64,000 nucleotides of DNA. Origin: Henricia sp. BOLD:AAB3569 (taxonomy: Eukaryota > Echinodermata > Asteroidea > Spinulosida > Echinasteridae). A program made the position numbers and the translations under genes. Below are positions 35,345 through 46,827 of this stretch, in pieces. Positions within the stretch are counted from its first letter, which is position 1. Each line of letters opens with the position of its first letter. Location: NCBI GenBank assembly GCA_037783545.1, contig JBBELK010000324.1, positions 1 to 64,000 on the forward strand, in the 5' to 3' direction. The notes below the pieces were generated by a model, which made no database searches, had not been told where the DNA came from, and saw only the letters and a program-made list of their open reading frames with translations.

Positions 35345-36229
35345 GTGCGCAATATAGAGTGCTTGGAGCATGCAAAATTTGAAGTTCGTCGGAACATTTT
35401 TCGACCTCCAAATTTGCCGACGTTTGGACCACACTTTGACCAAAATCCCGTCCCAAACTGGGCCGTGTCAACGACAGTCCGATGGACTGAGCATGCGCAC
35501 GAGTCAGGAGTACACCAAAGAGGTGTGTACAGACAGCCACAGGTTGCGGGAGCATCCAGGAAGCTCTAACCCCTTTTTTCCTAAACTCTGAAATGTCTCT
35601 GCCATTTCCCGGCGAAAGTCTGTCAATTTTTTAGGACAAGTGCGCAATATAGAGTGCTTGGAGCATGCAAAATTTGAAGTTCGTCGGAACATTTTTCGAC
35701 CTCCAAATTTGCCGACGTTTGGACCACACTTTGACCAAAATCCCGTCCCAAACTGGGCCGTGTCAACGACAGTCCGATGGACTGAGCATGCGCACGAGTC
35801 AGGAGTACACCAAAGAGGTGTGTACAGACAGCCACAGGTTGCGGGAGCATCCAGGAAGCTCCAACCCATTTTTTCCTAAACTCTGAAATTTCTCTGCCAT
35901 TTCCCGGCGAAATTCTGTCAATTTTTTAGGACAAGTGCGCAATATAGAGTGCTTGGAGCATGCAAAATTTGAAGTTCGTCGGAACATTTTTCGACCTCCA
36001 AATTTGCCGACGTTTGGACCACACTTTGACCAAAATCCCGTCCCAAACTGGGCCGTGTCAACGACAGTCCGATGGACTGAGCATGCGCACGAGTCAGGAG
36101 TACACCAAAGAGGTGTGTACAGACAGCCACAGGTTGCGGGAGCATCCAGGAAGCTCCAACCCCTTTTTTCCTAAACTCTGAAATTTCTCTGCCATTTCCC
36201 GGCGAAAGTCTGTCAATTTTTTAGGACAA
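35345..36229 (+). repeat. Units with cccatttttt marker
   Basis: Unit 35345 has ctctaacc and gaaatgtctc, closing the ctag zone. Unit 35640 has cccatttttt and gcgaaattctg. Unit 35935 is plain. Cccatttttt returns in the modules at 41608, 46533, 49058, 50402 and 51747, so 35640 may be related to their source. Confidence 0.75.
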
Positions 36230-37115
36230 GTGCGCAATATAGAGTGCTTGGAGCATGCAAAATTTGAAGTTCGTCGGAACATTTTTCGACCTCCAAATTT
36301 GCCGACGTTTGGACCACACTTTGACCAAAATCCCGTCCCAAACTGGGCCGTGTCAACGACAGTCCGATGGACTGAGCATGCGCACGAGTCAGGAGTACAC
36401 CAAAGAGGTGTGTACAGACAGCCACAGGTTGCGGGAGCATCCAGGAAGCTCCAACCCCTTTTTTCCTAAACTCTGAAATTTCTCTGCCATTTCCGGGCGA
36501 AAGTCTGTCAATTTTTTAGGACAAGTGCGCAATATAGAGTGCTTGGAGCATGCAAAATTTGAAGTTCGTCGGAACATTTTTCGACCTCCAAATTTGCCGA
36601 CGTTTCGACCACACTTTGACCAAAATCCCGTCCCAAACTGGGCCGTGTCAACGACAGTCCGATGGACTGAGCATGCGCACGAGTCAGGAGTACACCAAAG
36701 AGGTGTGTACAGACAGCCACAGGTTGCGGGAGCATCCAGGAAGCTCCAACCCCTTTTTTCCTAAACTCTGACATTTCTCTGCCATTTCCAGGCGAAAGTC
36801 TGTCAATTTTTTAGGACAAGTGCGCAATATAGAGTGCTTGGAGCATGCAAAATTTGAAGTTCGTCGGAACATTTTTCGACCTCCAAATTTGCCGACGTTT
36901 GGACCACACTTTGACCAAAATCCCGTCCCAAACTGGGCCGTGTCAACGACAGTCCGATGGACTGAGCATGCGCACGAGTCAGGAGTACACCAAAGAGGTG
37001 TGTACAGACAGCCACAGGTTGCGGGAGCATCCAGGAAGCTCCAACCCCTTTTTTTCCTAAACTCTGAAATTTCTCTGCCATTTCCCGGCGAAAGTCTGTC
37101 AATTTTTTAGGACAA
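36230..37115 (+). repeat. 886-bp duplication, copy 1
   Basis: Units 36230 (ends ttccgggcg), 36525 (tttcgacc, ctgacattt, ttccaggcg) and 36820 (T7, 296 bp). The next three units repeat the first two markers 886 bp later. Confidence 0.85.
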
Positions 37116-38000
37116 GTGCGCAATATAGAGTGCTTGGAGCATGCAACATTTGAAGTTCGTCGGAACATTTTTCGACCTCCAAATTTGCCGACGTTTGGAC
37201 CACACTTTGACCAAAATCCCGTCCCAAACTGGGCCGTGTCAACGACAGTCCGATGGACTGAGCATGCGCACGAGTCAGGAGTACACCAAAGAGGTGTGTA
37301 CAGACAGCCACAGGTTGCGGGAGCATCCAGGAAGCTCCAACCCCTTTTTTCCTAAACTCTGAAATTTCTCTGCCATTTCCGGGCGAAAGTCTGTCAATTT
37401 TTTAGGACAAGTGCGCAATATAGAGTGCTTGGAGCATGCAAAATTTGAAGTTCGTCGGAACATTTTTCGACCTCCAAATTTGCCGACGTTTCGACCACAC
37501 TTTGACCAAAATCCCGTCCCAAACTGGGCCGTGTCAACGACAGTCCGATGGACTGAGCATGCGCACGAGTCAGGAGTACACCAAAGAGGTGTGTACAGAC
37601 AGCCACAGGTTGCGGGAGCATCCAGGAAGCTCCAACCCCTTTTTTCCTAAACTCTGACATTTCTCTGCCATTTCCAGGCGAAAGTCTGTCAATTTTTTAG
37701 GACAAGTGCGCAATATAGAGTGCTTGGAGCATGCAAAATTTGAAGTTCGTCGGAACATTTTTCGACCTCCAAATTTGCCGACGTTTGGACCACACTTTGA
37801 CCAAAATCCCGTCCCAAACTGGGCCGTGTCAACGACAGTCCGATGGACTGAGCATGCGCACGAGTCAGGAGTACACCAAAGAGGTGTGTACAGACAGCCA
37901 CAGGTTGCGGGAGCATCCAGGAAGCTCCAACCCCTTTTTTCATAAACTCTGAAATTTCTCTGCCATTTCCCGGCGAAAGTCTGTCAATTTTTTAGGACAA
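37116..38000 (+). repeat. 886-bp duplication, copy 2
   Basis: Units 37116 (catgcaacattt, ends ttccgggcg), 37411 (tttcgacc, ctgacattt, ttccaggcg) and 37706 (cataaac, 295 bp). The copies differ at catgcaacattt, the T run and cataaac. Confidence 0.85.
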
Positions 38001-38590
38001 GTGCGCAATATAGAGTGCTTGGAGCATGCAAAATTTGAAGTTCGTCGGAACATTTTTCGACCTCCAAATTTGCCGACGTTTGGACCACACTTTGACCAAA
38101 ATCCCGTCCCAAACTGGGCCGTGTCAACGACAGTCCGATGGACTGAGCATGCGCACGAGTCAGGAGTACACCAAAGAGGTGTGTACAGACAGCCACAGGT
38201 TGCGGGAGCATCCAGGAAGCTCCAACCCCTTTTTTCCTAAACTCTGAAATTTCTCTGCCATTTCCAGGCGAAAGTCTGTCAATTTTTTTGGACAAGTGCG
38301 CAATATAGAGTGCTTGGAGCATGCAAAATTTGAAGTTCGTCGGAACATTTTTCGACCGCCAAATTTGCCGACGTTTGGACCACACTTTGACCAAAATCCC
38401 GTCCCAAACTGGGCCGTGTCAACGACAGTCCGATGGACTGAGCATGCGCACGAGTCAGGAGTACACCAAAGAGGTGTGTACAGACAGCCACAGGTTGCGG
38501 GAGCATCCAGGAAGCTCCAACCCCTTTTTTCCTAAACTCTGAAATTTCTCTGCCATTTCCCGGCGAAAGTCTGTCAATTTTTTAGGACAA
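38001..38590 (+). repeat. Dimer duplication copy 1 (590 bp)
   Basis: Unit 38001 ends ttccaggcg and is followed by aatttttttgg, where a replaced by t extends the T run. Unit 38296 has cgaccgcc. Both end markers of 38001 recur exactly 590 bp later. Confidence 0.85.
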
Positions 38591-39180
38591 GTGCGCAATA
38601 TAGAGTGCTTGGAGCATGCAAAATTTGAAGTTCGTCGGAACATTTTTCGACCTCCAAATTTGCCGACGTTTGGACCACACTTTGACCAAAATCCCGTCCC
38701 AAACTGGGCCGTGTCAACGACAGTCCGATGGACTGAGCATGCGCACGAGTCAGGAGTACACCAAAGAGGTGTGTACAGACAGCCACAGGTTGCGGGAGCA
38801 TCCAGGAAGCTCCAACCCCTTTTTTCCTAAACTCTGAAATTTCTCTGCCATTTCCAGGCGAAAGTCTGTCAATTTTTTTGGACAAGTGCGCAATATAGAG
38901 TGCTTGGAGCATGCAAAATTTGAAGTTCGTCGGAACATTTTTCGACCTCCAAATTTGCCGACGTTTGGACCACACTTTGACCAAAATCCCGTCCCAAACT
39001 GGGCCGTGTCAACGACAGTCCGATGGACTGAGCATGCGCACGAGTCAGGAGTACACCAAAGAGGTGTGTACAGACAGCCACAGGTTGCGGGAGCATCCAG
39101 GAAGCTCCAACCCCTTTTTTCCTAAACTCTGAAATTTCTCTGCCATTTCCCGGCGAAAGTCTGTCAATTTTTTAGGACAA
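38591..39180 (+). repeat. Dimer duplication copy 2 (590 bp)
   Basis: Units 38591 (ttccaggcg, aatttttttgg) and 38886. The only visible difference from copy 1 is the normal cgacctcc in 38886. Confidence 0.85.
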
Positions 39181-40340
39181 GTGCGTAATATAGAGTGCTT
39201 GGAGCATGCAAAATTTGAAATTCGTCGGAACATTTTTCGACCTCCAAATTTGCCGACGTTTGGACCACACTTTGACCAAAATCCCGTCCCAAACTGGGCC
39301 GTGTCAACGACAGTCCGATGGACTGAGCATGCGCACGAGTCAGGAGTACACCAAAGAGGTGTGTACAGACAGCCACAGGTTGCGGGAGCATCCAGGAAGC
39401 TCCAACCCCTTTTTTCCTAAACTCTGAAATTTCTCTGCCATTTCCGGGCGAAAGTCTGTCAATTTTTTAGGACAAGTGCGCAATATAGAGTGCTTGGAGC
39501 ATGCAAAATTTGAAGTTCGTCGGAACATTTTTCGACCTCCAAATTTGCCGACGTTTGGAGCACACTTTGACCAAAATCCCGTCCCAAACTGGGCCGTGTC
39601 AACGACAGTCCGATGGACTGAGCATGCGCACGAGTCAGGAGTACCCCAAAGAGGTGTGTACAGACAGCCACAGGTTGCGGGAGCATCCAGGAAGCTCCAA
39701 CCCCTTTTTTCCTAAACTCTGAAATTTCTCTGCCATTTCCCGGCGAAAGTCTGTCAATTTTTTAGGACAAGTGCGCAATATAGAGTGCTTGGAGCATGCA
39801 AAATTTGAAGTTCGTCGGAACATTTTTCGACCTCCAAATTTGCCGACGTTTGGACCACACTTTGTCCAAAATCCCGTCCCAAACTGGGCCGTGTCAACGA
39901 CAGTCCGATGGACTGAGCATGCGCACGAGTCAGGAGTACACCAAAGAGGTGTGTACAGACAGCCACAGGTTGCGGGAGCATCCAGGAAGCTCCAACCCCT
40001 TTTTTCCTAAACTCTGAAATTTCTCTGCCATTTCCCAGCGAAAGTCTGTCAATTTTTTAGGACAAGTGCGCAATATAGAGTGCTTGGAGCATGCAAAATT
40101 TGAAGTTCGTCGGAACATTTTTCGACCTCCAAATTTGCCGACGTTTGGACCAAACTTTGACCAAAATCCCAAACTGGGCCGTGTCAACGACAGTCCGATG
40201 GACTGAGCATGCGCACGAGTCAGGAGTACACCAAAGATGTGTGTACAGACAGCCACAGGTTGCGGGAGCATCCAGGAAGCTCCAACCCCTTTTTTCCTAA
40301 ACTCTGAAATTTCTCTGCCATTTCCCGGCGAAAGTCTGTC
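39181..40340 (+). repeat. Entry to the truncated-unit zone
   Basis: Unit 39181 repeats the gtgcgtaat/gaaattcg/ttccgggcg set of 33276. Unit 39476 has tttggagc and taccccaaag. Unit 39771 has tttgtcc and cccagcg. Unit 40066 lacks 5 bp (aaaatcccaaac) and has accaaactttg and aaagatgtg. The order tttgtcc unit, 5-bp-deletion unit, truncated unit recurs through 53 kb. Confidence 0.82.
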
Positions 40341-40510
40341 AAACTGGGCCGTGTCAACGACAGTCCGATGGACTGAGCATGCGCACGAGTCAGGAGTACA
40401 CCAAAGAGGTGTGTACAGACAGCCACAGGTTGCGGGAGCATCCAGGAAGCTCCAACCCCTTTTTTCCTAAACTCTGAAATTTCTCTGCCATTTCCCAGCG
40501 AAAGTCTGTC
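40341..40510 (+). repeat. Truncated unit 1 (170 bp)
   Basis: Gtctgtc joins aaactggg directly, removing 125 bp (end of one unit through position 110 of the next). Caa stands at both breakpoints. It follows the 5-bp-deletion unit 40066. Confidence 0.95.
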
Positions 40511-40800
40511 AATTTTTTAGGACAAGTGGGCAATATAGAGTGCTTGGAGCATGCAACATTTGAAGTTCGTCGGAACATTTTTCGACCTCCAAATTTGCCG
40601 ACGTTTGGACCACACTTTGACCAAAATCCCAAACTGGGCCGTGTCAACGACAGTCCGATGGACTGAGCATGCGCACGAGTCAGGAGTACACCAAAGAGGT
40701 GTGTACAGACAGCCACAGGTTGCGGGAGCATCCAGGAAGCTCCAACCCCTTTTTTCCTAAACTCTGAAATTTCTCTGCCATTTCCCGGCGAAAGTCTGTC

Positions 40801-41002
40801 AAACTGGGCCGTGTCAACGACAGTCCGATGGACTGAGCATGCGCACGAGTCAGGAGTACACCAAAGAGGTGTGTACACGAGTCAGGAGTACACCAAAGAG
40901 GTGTGTACAGACAGCCACAGGTTGCGGGAGCATCCAGGAAGCTCCAACCCCTTTTTTCCTAAACTCTGAAATTTCTCTGCCATTTCCCGGCGAAAGTCTG
41001 TC
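40801..41002 (+). repeat. Truncated unit 2 (170 bp plus 32-bp duplication)
   Basis: Same caa junction at 40800/40801, following the 5-bp-deletion unit 40526, which starts gtgggcaat and has catgcaacattt. It is longer than other truncated units because of the duplication at 40844-40907. Confidence 0.95.
40844..40907 (+). repeat. 32-bp tandem micro-duplication
   Basis: The segment from cacgagtc to ggtgtgta occurs at 40844-40875 and again at 40876-40907. It spans the ACACC/GGTGT hairpin and occurs nowhere else in the window. Confidence 0.95.
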
Positions 41003-41607
41003 AATTTTTTAGGACAAGTGCGCAATATAGAGTGCTTGGAGCATGCAAAATTTGAAGTTCGTCGGAACATTTTTCGACCTCCAAATTTGCCGACGTTTGG
41101 ACCACACTTTGACCAAAATCCCGTCCCAAACTGGGCCGTGTCAACGACAGTCCGATGGACTGAGCATGCGCACGAGTCAGGAGTACACCAAAGAGGTGTG
41201 TACAGACAGCCACAGGTTGCGGGAGCATCCAGGAAGGTCCAACCCCTTTTTTCCTAAACTCTGAAATTTCTCTGCCATTTCCGGGCGAAAGTCTGTCAAT
41301 TTTTTAGGACAAGTGCGCAATATAGAGTGCTTGGAGCATGCAAAATTTGAAGTTCGTCGGAACATTTTTCGACCTCCAAATTTGCCGACGTTTCGACCAC
41401 ACTTTGACCAAAATCCCGTCCCAAACTGGGCCGTGTCAACGACAGTCCGATGGACTGAGCATGCGCACGAGTCAGGAGTACACCAAAGAGGTGTGTACAG
41501 ACAGCCACAGGTTGCGGGAGCATCCAGGAAGCTCCAACCCCTTTTTTCCTAAACTCTGAAATTTCTCTGCCATTTCCCAGCGAAAGTCTGTCAATTTTTT
41601 AGGACAA

Positions 41608-42952
41608 GTGCGCAATATAGAGTGCTTGGAGCATGCAAAATTTGAAGTTCGTCGGAACATTTTTCGACCTCCAAATTTGCCGACGTTTGGACCACACTTT
41701 GACCAAAATCCCGTCCCAAACTGGGCCGTGTCAACGACAGTCCGATGGACTGAGCATGCGCACGAGTCAGGAGTACACCAAAGAGGTGTGTACAGACAGC
41801 CACAGGTTGCGGGAGCATCCAGGAAGCTCCAACCCATTTTTTCCTAAACTCTGAAATTTCTCTGCCATTTCCCGGCGAAAGTCTGTCAATTTTTTAGGAC
41901 AAGTGCGCAATATAGAGTGCTTGGAGCATGCAAAATTTGAAGTTCGTCGGAACATTTTTCGACCTCCAAATTTGCCGACGTTTGGACCACACTTTGACCA
42001 AAATCCCGTCCCAAACTGGGCCGTGTCAACGACAGTCCGATGGACTGAGCATGCGCACGAGTCAGGAGTACACCAAAGAGGTGTGTACAGACAGCCACAG
42101 GTTGCGGGAGCATCCAGGAAGCTCCAACCCCTTTTTTCCTAAACTCTGAAATTTCTCTGCCATTTCCCGGCGAAAGTCTGTCAATTTTTTAGGACAAGTG
42201 CGCAATATAGAGTGCTTGGAGCATGCAAAATTTGAAGTTCGTCGGAACATTTTTCGACCTCCAAATTTGCCGACGTTTGGACCACACTTTGTCCAAAATC
42301 CCGTCCCAAACTGGGCCGTGTCAACGACAGTCCGATGGACTGAGCATGCGCACGAGTCAGGAGTACACCAAAGAGGTGTGTACAGACAGCCACAGGTTGC
42401 GGGAGCATCCAGGAAGCTCCAACCCCTTTTTTCCTAAACTCTGAAATTTCTCTGCCATTTCCCAGCGAAAGTCTGTCAATTTTTTAGGACAAGTGCGCAA
42501 TATAGAGTGCTTGGAGCATGCAAAATTTGAAGTTCGTCGGAACATTTTTCGACCTCCAAATTTGCCGACGTTTGGACCACACTTTGACCAAAATCCCAAA
42601 CTGGGCCGTGTCAACGACAGTCCGATGGACTGAGCATGCGCACGAGTCAGGAGTACACCAAAGAGGTGTGTACAGACAGCCACAGGTTGCGGGAGCATCC
42701 AGGAAGCTCCAACCCCTTTTTTCCTAAACTCTGAAATTTCTCTGCCATTTCCCGGCGAAAGTCTGTCAAACTGGGCCGTGTCAACGACAGTCCGATGGAC
42801 TGAGCATGCGCACGAGTCAGGAGTACACCAAAGAGGTGTGTACAGATAGCCACAGGTTGCGGGAGCATCCAGGAAGCTCCAACCCCTTTTTTCCTAAACT
42901 CTGAAATTTCTCTGCCATTTCCCGGCGAAAGTCTGTCAATTTTTTAGGACAA
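41608..42952 (+). repeat. 1345-bp module, dispersed copy
   Basis: Order: 41608 (cccatttttt), 41903 plain, 42198 (tttgtcc, cccagcg), 42493 (5-bp deletion), then a truncated unit. The same order and length recur in tandem at 50402 and 51747, about 9 kb away. Confidence 0.88.
42768..42937 (+). repeat. Truncated unit 3 (170 bp)
   Basis: Caa junction as in the others. Carries cagatagcc, shared only with truncated unit 4 at 43823, so these two are direct duplicates. Confidence 0.95.
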
Positions 42953-43822
42953 GTGCGCAATATAGAGTGCTTGGAGCATGCAAAATTTGAAGTTCGTCGG
43001 AACATTTTTCGACCTCCAAATTTGCCGACGTTTGGACCACACTTTGACCAAAATCCCGTCCCAAACTGGGCCGTGTCAACGACAGTCCGATGGACTGAGC
43101 ATGCGCACGAGTCAGGAGTACACCAAAGAGGTGTGTACAGACAGCCACAGGTTGCGGGAGCATCCAGGAAGCTCCAACCCCTTTTTTCCTAAACTCTGAA
43201 ATTTCTCTGCCATTTCCCGGCGAAAGTCTGTCAATTTTTTAGGACAAGTGCGCAATATAGAGTGCTTGGAGCATGCAAAATTTGAAGTTCGTCGGAACAT
43301 TTTTCGACCTCCACATTTGCCGACGTTTGGACCACACTTTGACCAAAATCCCGTCCCAAACTGGGCCGTGTCAACGACAGTCCGATGGACTGAGCATGCG
43401 CACGAGTCAGGAGTACACCAAAGAGGTGTGTACAGACAGCCACAGGTTGCGGGAGCATCCAGGAAGCTCCAACCCCTTTTTTCCTAAACTCTGAAATTTC
43501 TCTGCCATTTCCCGGCGAAAGTCTGTCAATTTTTTAGGACAAGTGCGCAATATAGAGTGCTTGGAGCATGCAAAATTTGAAGTTCGTCGGAACATTTATC
43601 GACCTCCAAATTTGCCGACGTTTGGACCACACTTTGACCAAAATCCCGTCCCAAACTGGGCCGTGTCAACGACAGTCCGATGGACTGAGCATGCGCACGA
43701 GTCAGGAGTACACCAAAGAGGTGTGTACAGACAGCCACAGGTTGCGGGAGCATCCAGGAAGCTCCAACCCCTTTTTTCCTAAACTCTGAAATTTCTCTGC
43801 CATTTCCCGGCGAAAGTCTGTC
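42768..43822 (+). repeat. 1055-bp tandem duplication, copy 1
   Basis: Truncated unit with cagatagcc, then 42953 plain, 43248 (ccacattt) and 43543 (acatttatcg). All four repeat immediately in the same order. Confidence 0.9.
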
Positions 43823-43992
43823 AAACTGGGCCGTGTCAACGACAGTCCGATGGACTGAGCATGCGCACGAGTCAGGAGTACACCAAAGAGGTGTGTACAG
43901 ATAGCCACAGGTTGCGGGAGCATCCAGGAAGCTCCAACCCCTTTTTTCCTAAACTCTGAAATTTCTCTGCCATTTCCCGGCGAAAGTCTGTC
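43823..43992 (+). repeat. Truncated unit 4 (170 bp)
   Basis: The only truncated unit not preceded by a 5-bp-deletion unit: it follows 43543, which is full length. This is expected if the 1055-bp segment was duplicated with its breakpoint just before the truncated unit. Confidence 0.95.
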
Positions 43993-44877
43993 AATTTTTT
44001 AGGACAAGTGCGCAATATAGAGTGCTTGGAGCATGCAAAATTTGAAGTTCGTCGGAACATTTTTCGACCTCCAAATTTGCCGACGTTTGGACCACACTTT
44101 GACCAAAATCCCGTCCCAAACTGGGCCGTGTCAACGACAGTCCGATGGACTGAGCATGCGCACGAGTCAGGAGTACACCAAAGAGGTGTGTACAGACAGC
44201 CACAGGTTGCGGGAGCATCCAGGAAGCTCCAACCCCTTTTTTCCTAAACTCTGAAATTTCTCTGCCATTTCCCGGCGAAAGTCTGTCAATTTTTTAGGAC
44301 AAGTGCGCAATATAGAGTGCTTGGAGCATGCAAAATTTGAAGTTCGTCGGAACATTTTTCGACCTCCACATTTGCCGACGTTTGGACCACACTTTGACCA
44401 AAATCCCGTCCCAAACTGGGCCGTGTCAACGACAGTCCGATGGACTGAGCATGCGCACGAGTCAGGAGTACACCAAAGAGGTGTGTACAGACAGCCACAG
44501 GTTGCGGGAGCATCCAGGAAGCTCCAACCCCTTTTTCCCTAAACTCTGAAATTTCTCTGCCATGTCCCGGCGAAAGTCTGTCAATTTTTTAGGACAAGTG
44601 CGCAATATAGAGTGCTTGGAGCATGCAAAATTTGAAGTTCGTCGGAACATTTATCGACCTCCAAATTTGCCGACGTTTGGACCACACTTTGACCAAAATC
44701 CCGTCCCAAACTGGGCCGTGTCAACGACAGTCCGATGGACTGAGCATGCGCACGAGTCAGGAGTACACCAAAGAGGTGTGTACAGACAGCCACAGGTTGC
44801 GGGAGCATCCAGGAAGCTCCAACCCCTTTTTTCCTAAACTCTGAAATTTCTCTGCCATTTCCCGGCGAAAGTCTGTC
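43823..44877 (+). repeat. 1055-bp tandem duplication, copy 2
   Basis: Truncated unit with cagatagcc, then 44008, 44303 (ccacattt; plus ctttttccc and catgtccc, absent from copy 1) and 44598 (acatttatcg). Its second half is also the start of the 2525-bp HOR. Confidence 0.9.
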
Positions 44878-46827
44878 AATTTTTTAGGACAAGTGCGCAA
44901 TATAGAGTGCTTGGAGCATGCAAAATTTGAAGTTCGTCGGAACATTTTTCGACCTCCAAATTTGCCGACGTTTCGACCACACTTTGACCAAAATCCCGTC
45001 CCAAACTGGGCCGTGTCAACGACAGTCCGATGGACTGAGCATGCGCACGAGTCAGGAGTACACCAAAGAGGTGTGTACAGACAGCCACAGGTTGCGGGAG
45101 CATCCAGGAAGCTCCAACCCCTTTTTTCCTAAACTCTGAAATTTCTCTGCCATTTCCCGGCGAAAGTCTGTCAATTTTTTAGGACAAGTGCGCAATATAG
45201 AGTGCTTGGAGCATGCAAAATTTGAAGTTCGTCGGAACATTTTTCGACCTCCAAATTTGCCGACGTTTGGACCACACTTTGACCAAAATCCCGTCCCAAA
45301 CTGGGCCGTGTCAACGACAGTCCGATGAACTGAGCATGCGCACGAGTCAGGAGTACACCAAAGAGGTGTGTACAGACAGCCACAGGTTGCGGGAGCATCC
45401 AGGAAGCTCCAACCCCTTTTTTCCTAAACTCTGAAATTTCTCTGCCATTTCCGGGCGAAAGTCTGTCAATTTTTTAGGACAAGTGCGCAATATAGAGTGC
45501 TTGGAGCATGCAAAATTTGAAGTTCGTCGGAACATTTTTCGACCTCCAAATTTGCCGACGTTTGGACCACACTTTGTCCAAAATCCCGTCCCAAACTGGG
45601 CCGTGTCAACGACAGTCCGATGGACTGAGCATGCGCACGAGTCAGGAGTACACCAAAGAGGTGTGTACAGACAGCCACAGGTTGCGGGAGCATCCAGGAA
45701 GCTCCAACCCCTTTTTTCCTAAACTCTGAAATTTCTCTGCCATTTCCCAGCGAAAGTCTGTCAATTTTTTAGGACAAGTGCGCAATATAGAGTGCTTGGA
45801 GCATGCACAATTTGAAGTTCGTCGGAACATTTTTCGACCTCCAAATTTGCCGACGTTTGGACCACACTTTGACCAAAATCCCAAACTGGGCCGTGTCAAC
45901 GACAGTCCGATGGACTGAGCATGCGCACGAGTCAGGAGTACACCAAAGAGGTGTGTACAGACAGCCACAGGTTGCGGGAGCATCCAGGAAGCTCCAACCC
46001 CTTTTTTCCTAAACTCTGAAATTTCTCTGCCATTTCCCGGCGAAAGTCTGTCAAACTGGGCCGTGTCAACGACAGTCCGATGGACTGAGCATGCGCACGA
46101 GTCAGGAGTACACCAAAGAGGTGTGTACAGACAGCCACAGGTTGCGGGAGCATCCAGGAAGCTCCAACCCCTTTTTTCCTAAACTCTGAAATTTCTCTGC
46201 CATTTCCCGGCGAAAGTCTGTCAATTTTTTAGGACAAGTGCGCAATATAGAGTGCTTGGAGCATGCAAAATTTGAAGTTCGTCGGAACATTTTTCGACCT
46301 CCAAATTTGCCGACGTTTGGACCACACTTTGACCAAAATCCCGTCCCAAACTGGGCCGTGTCAACGACAGTCCGATGGACTGAGCATGCGCACGAGTCAG
46401 GAGTACACCAAAGAGGTGTGTACAGACAGCCACAGGTTGCGGGAGCATCCAGGAAGCTCCAACCCCTTTTTTCCTAAACTCTGAAATTTCTCTGCCATTT
46501 CCCGGCGAAAGTCTGTCAATTTTTTAGGACAAGTGCGCAATATAGAGTGCTTGGAGCATGCAAAATTTGAAGTTCGTCGGAACATTTTTCGACCTCCAAA
46601 TTTGCCGACGTTTGGACCACACTTTGACCAAAATCCCGTCCCAAACTGGGCCGTGTCAACGACAGTCCGATGGACTGAGCATGCGCACGAGTCAGGAGTA
46701 CACCAAAGAGGTGTGTACAGACAGCCACAGGTTGCGGGAGCATCCAGGAAGCTCCAACCCATTTTTTCCTAAACTCTGAAATTTCTCTGCCATTTCCCGG
46801 CGAAAGTCTGTCAATTTTTTAGGACAA
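44303..46827 (+). repeat. 2525-bp HOR copy 1 (eight full units plus one truncated)
   Basis: Units in order: 44303 (ccacattt, ctttttccc, catgtccc), 44598 (acatttatcg), 44893 (tttcgacc), 45188 (gatgaact, ends ttccgggcg), 45483 (tttgtcc, cccagcg), 45778 (gcacaattt, 5-bp deletion), truncated 46053-46222, 46238, and 46533 (cccatttttt). Repeated directly from 46828. The only marker difference I saw is c at 44974 (tttcgacc). Confidence 0.93.
46053..46222 (+). repeat. Truncated unit 5 (170 bp)
   Basis: Caa junction; follows the 5-bp-deletion unit 45778. Part of 2525-bp HOR copy 1. Confidence 0.95.

Noticed and set aside
40341-41002. Junctions as insertion points of a mobile element
   Set aside because: The joined sequences are both from the satellite. 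There is no inserted DNA, no terminal inverted repeat and no target-site duplication; microhomology at the junction explains the loss.
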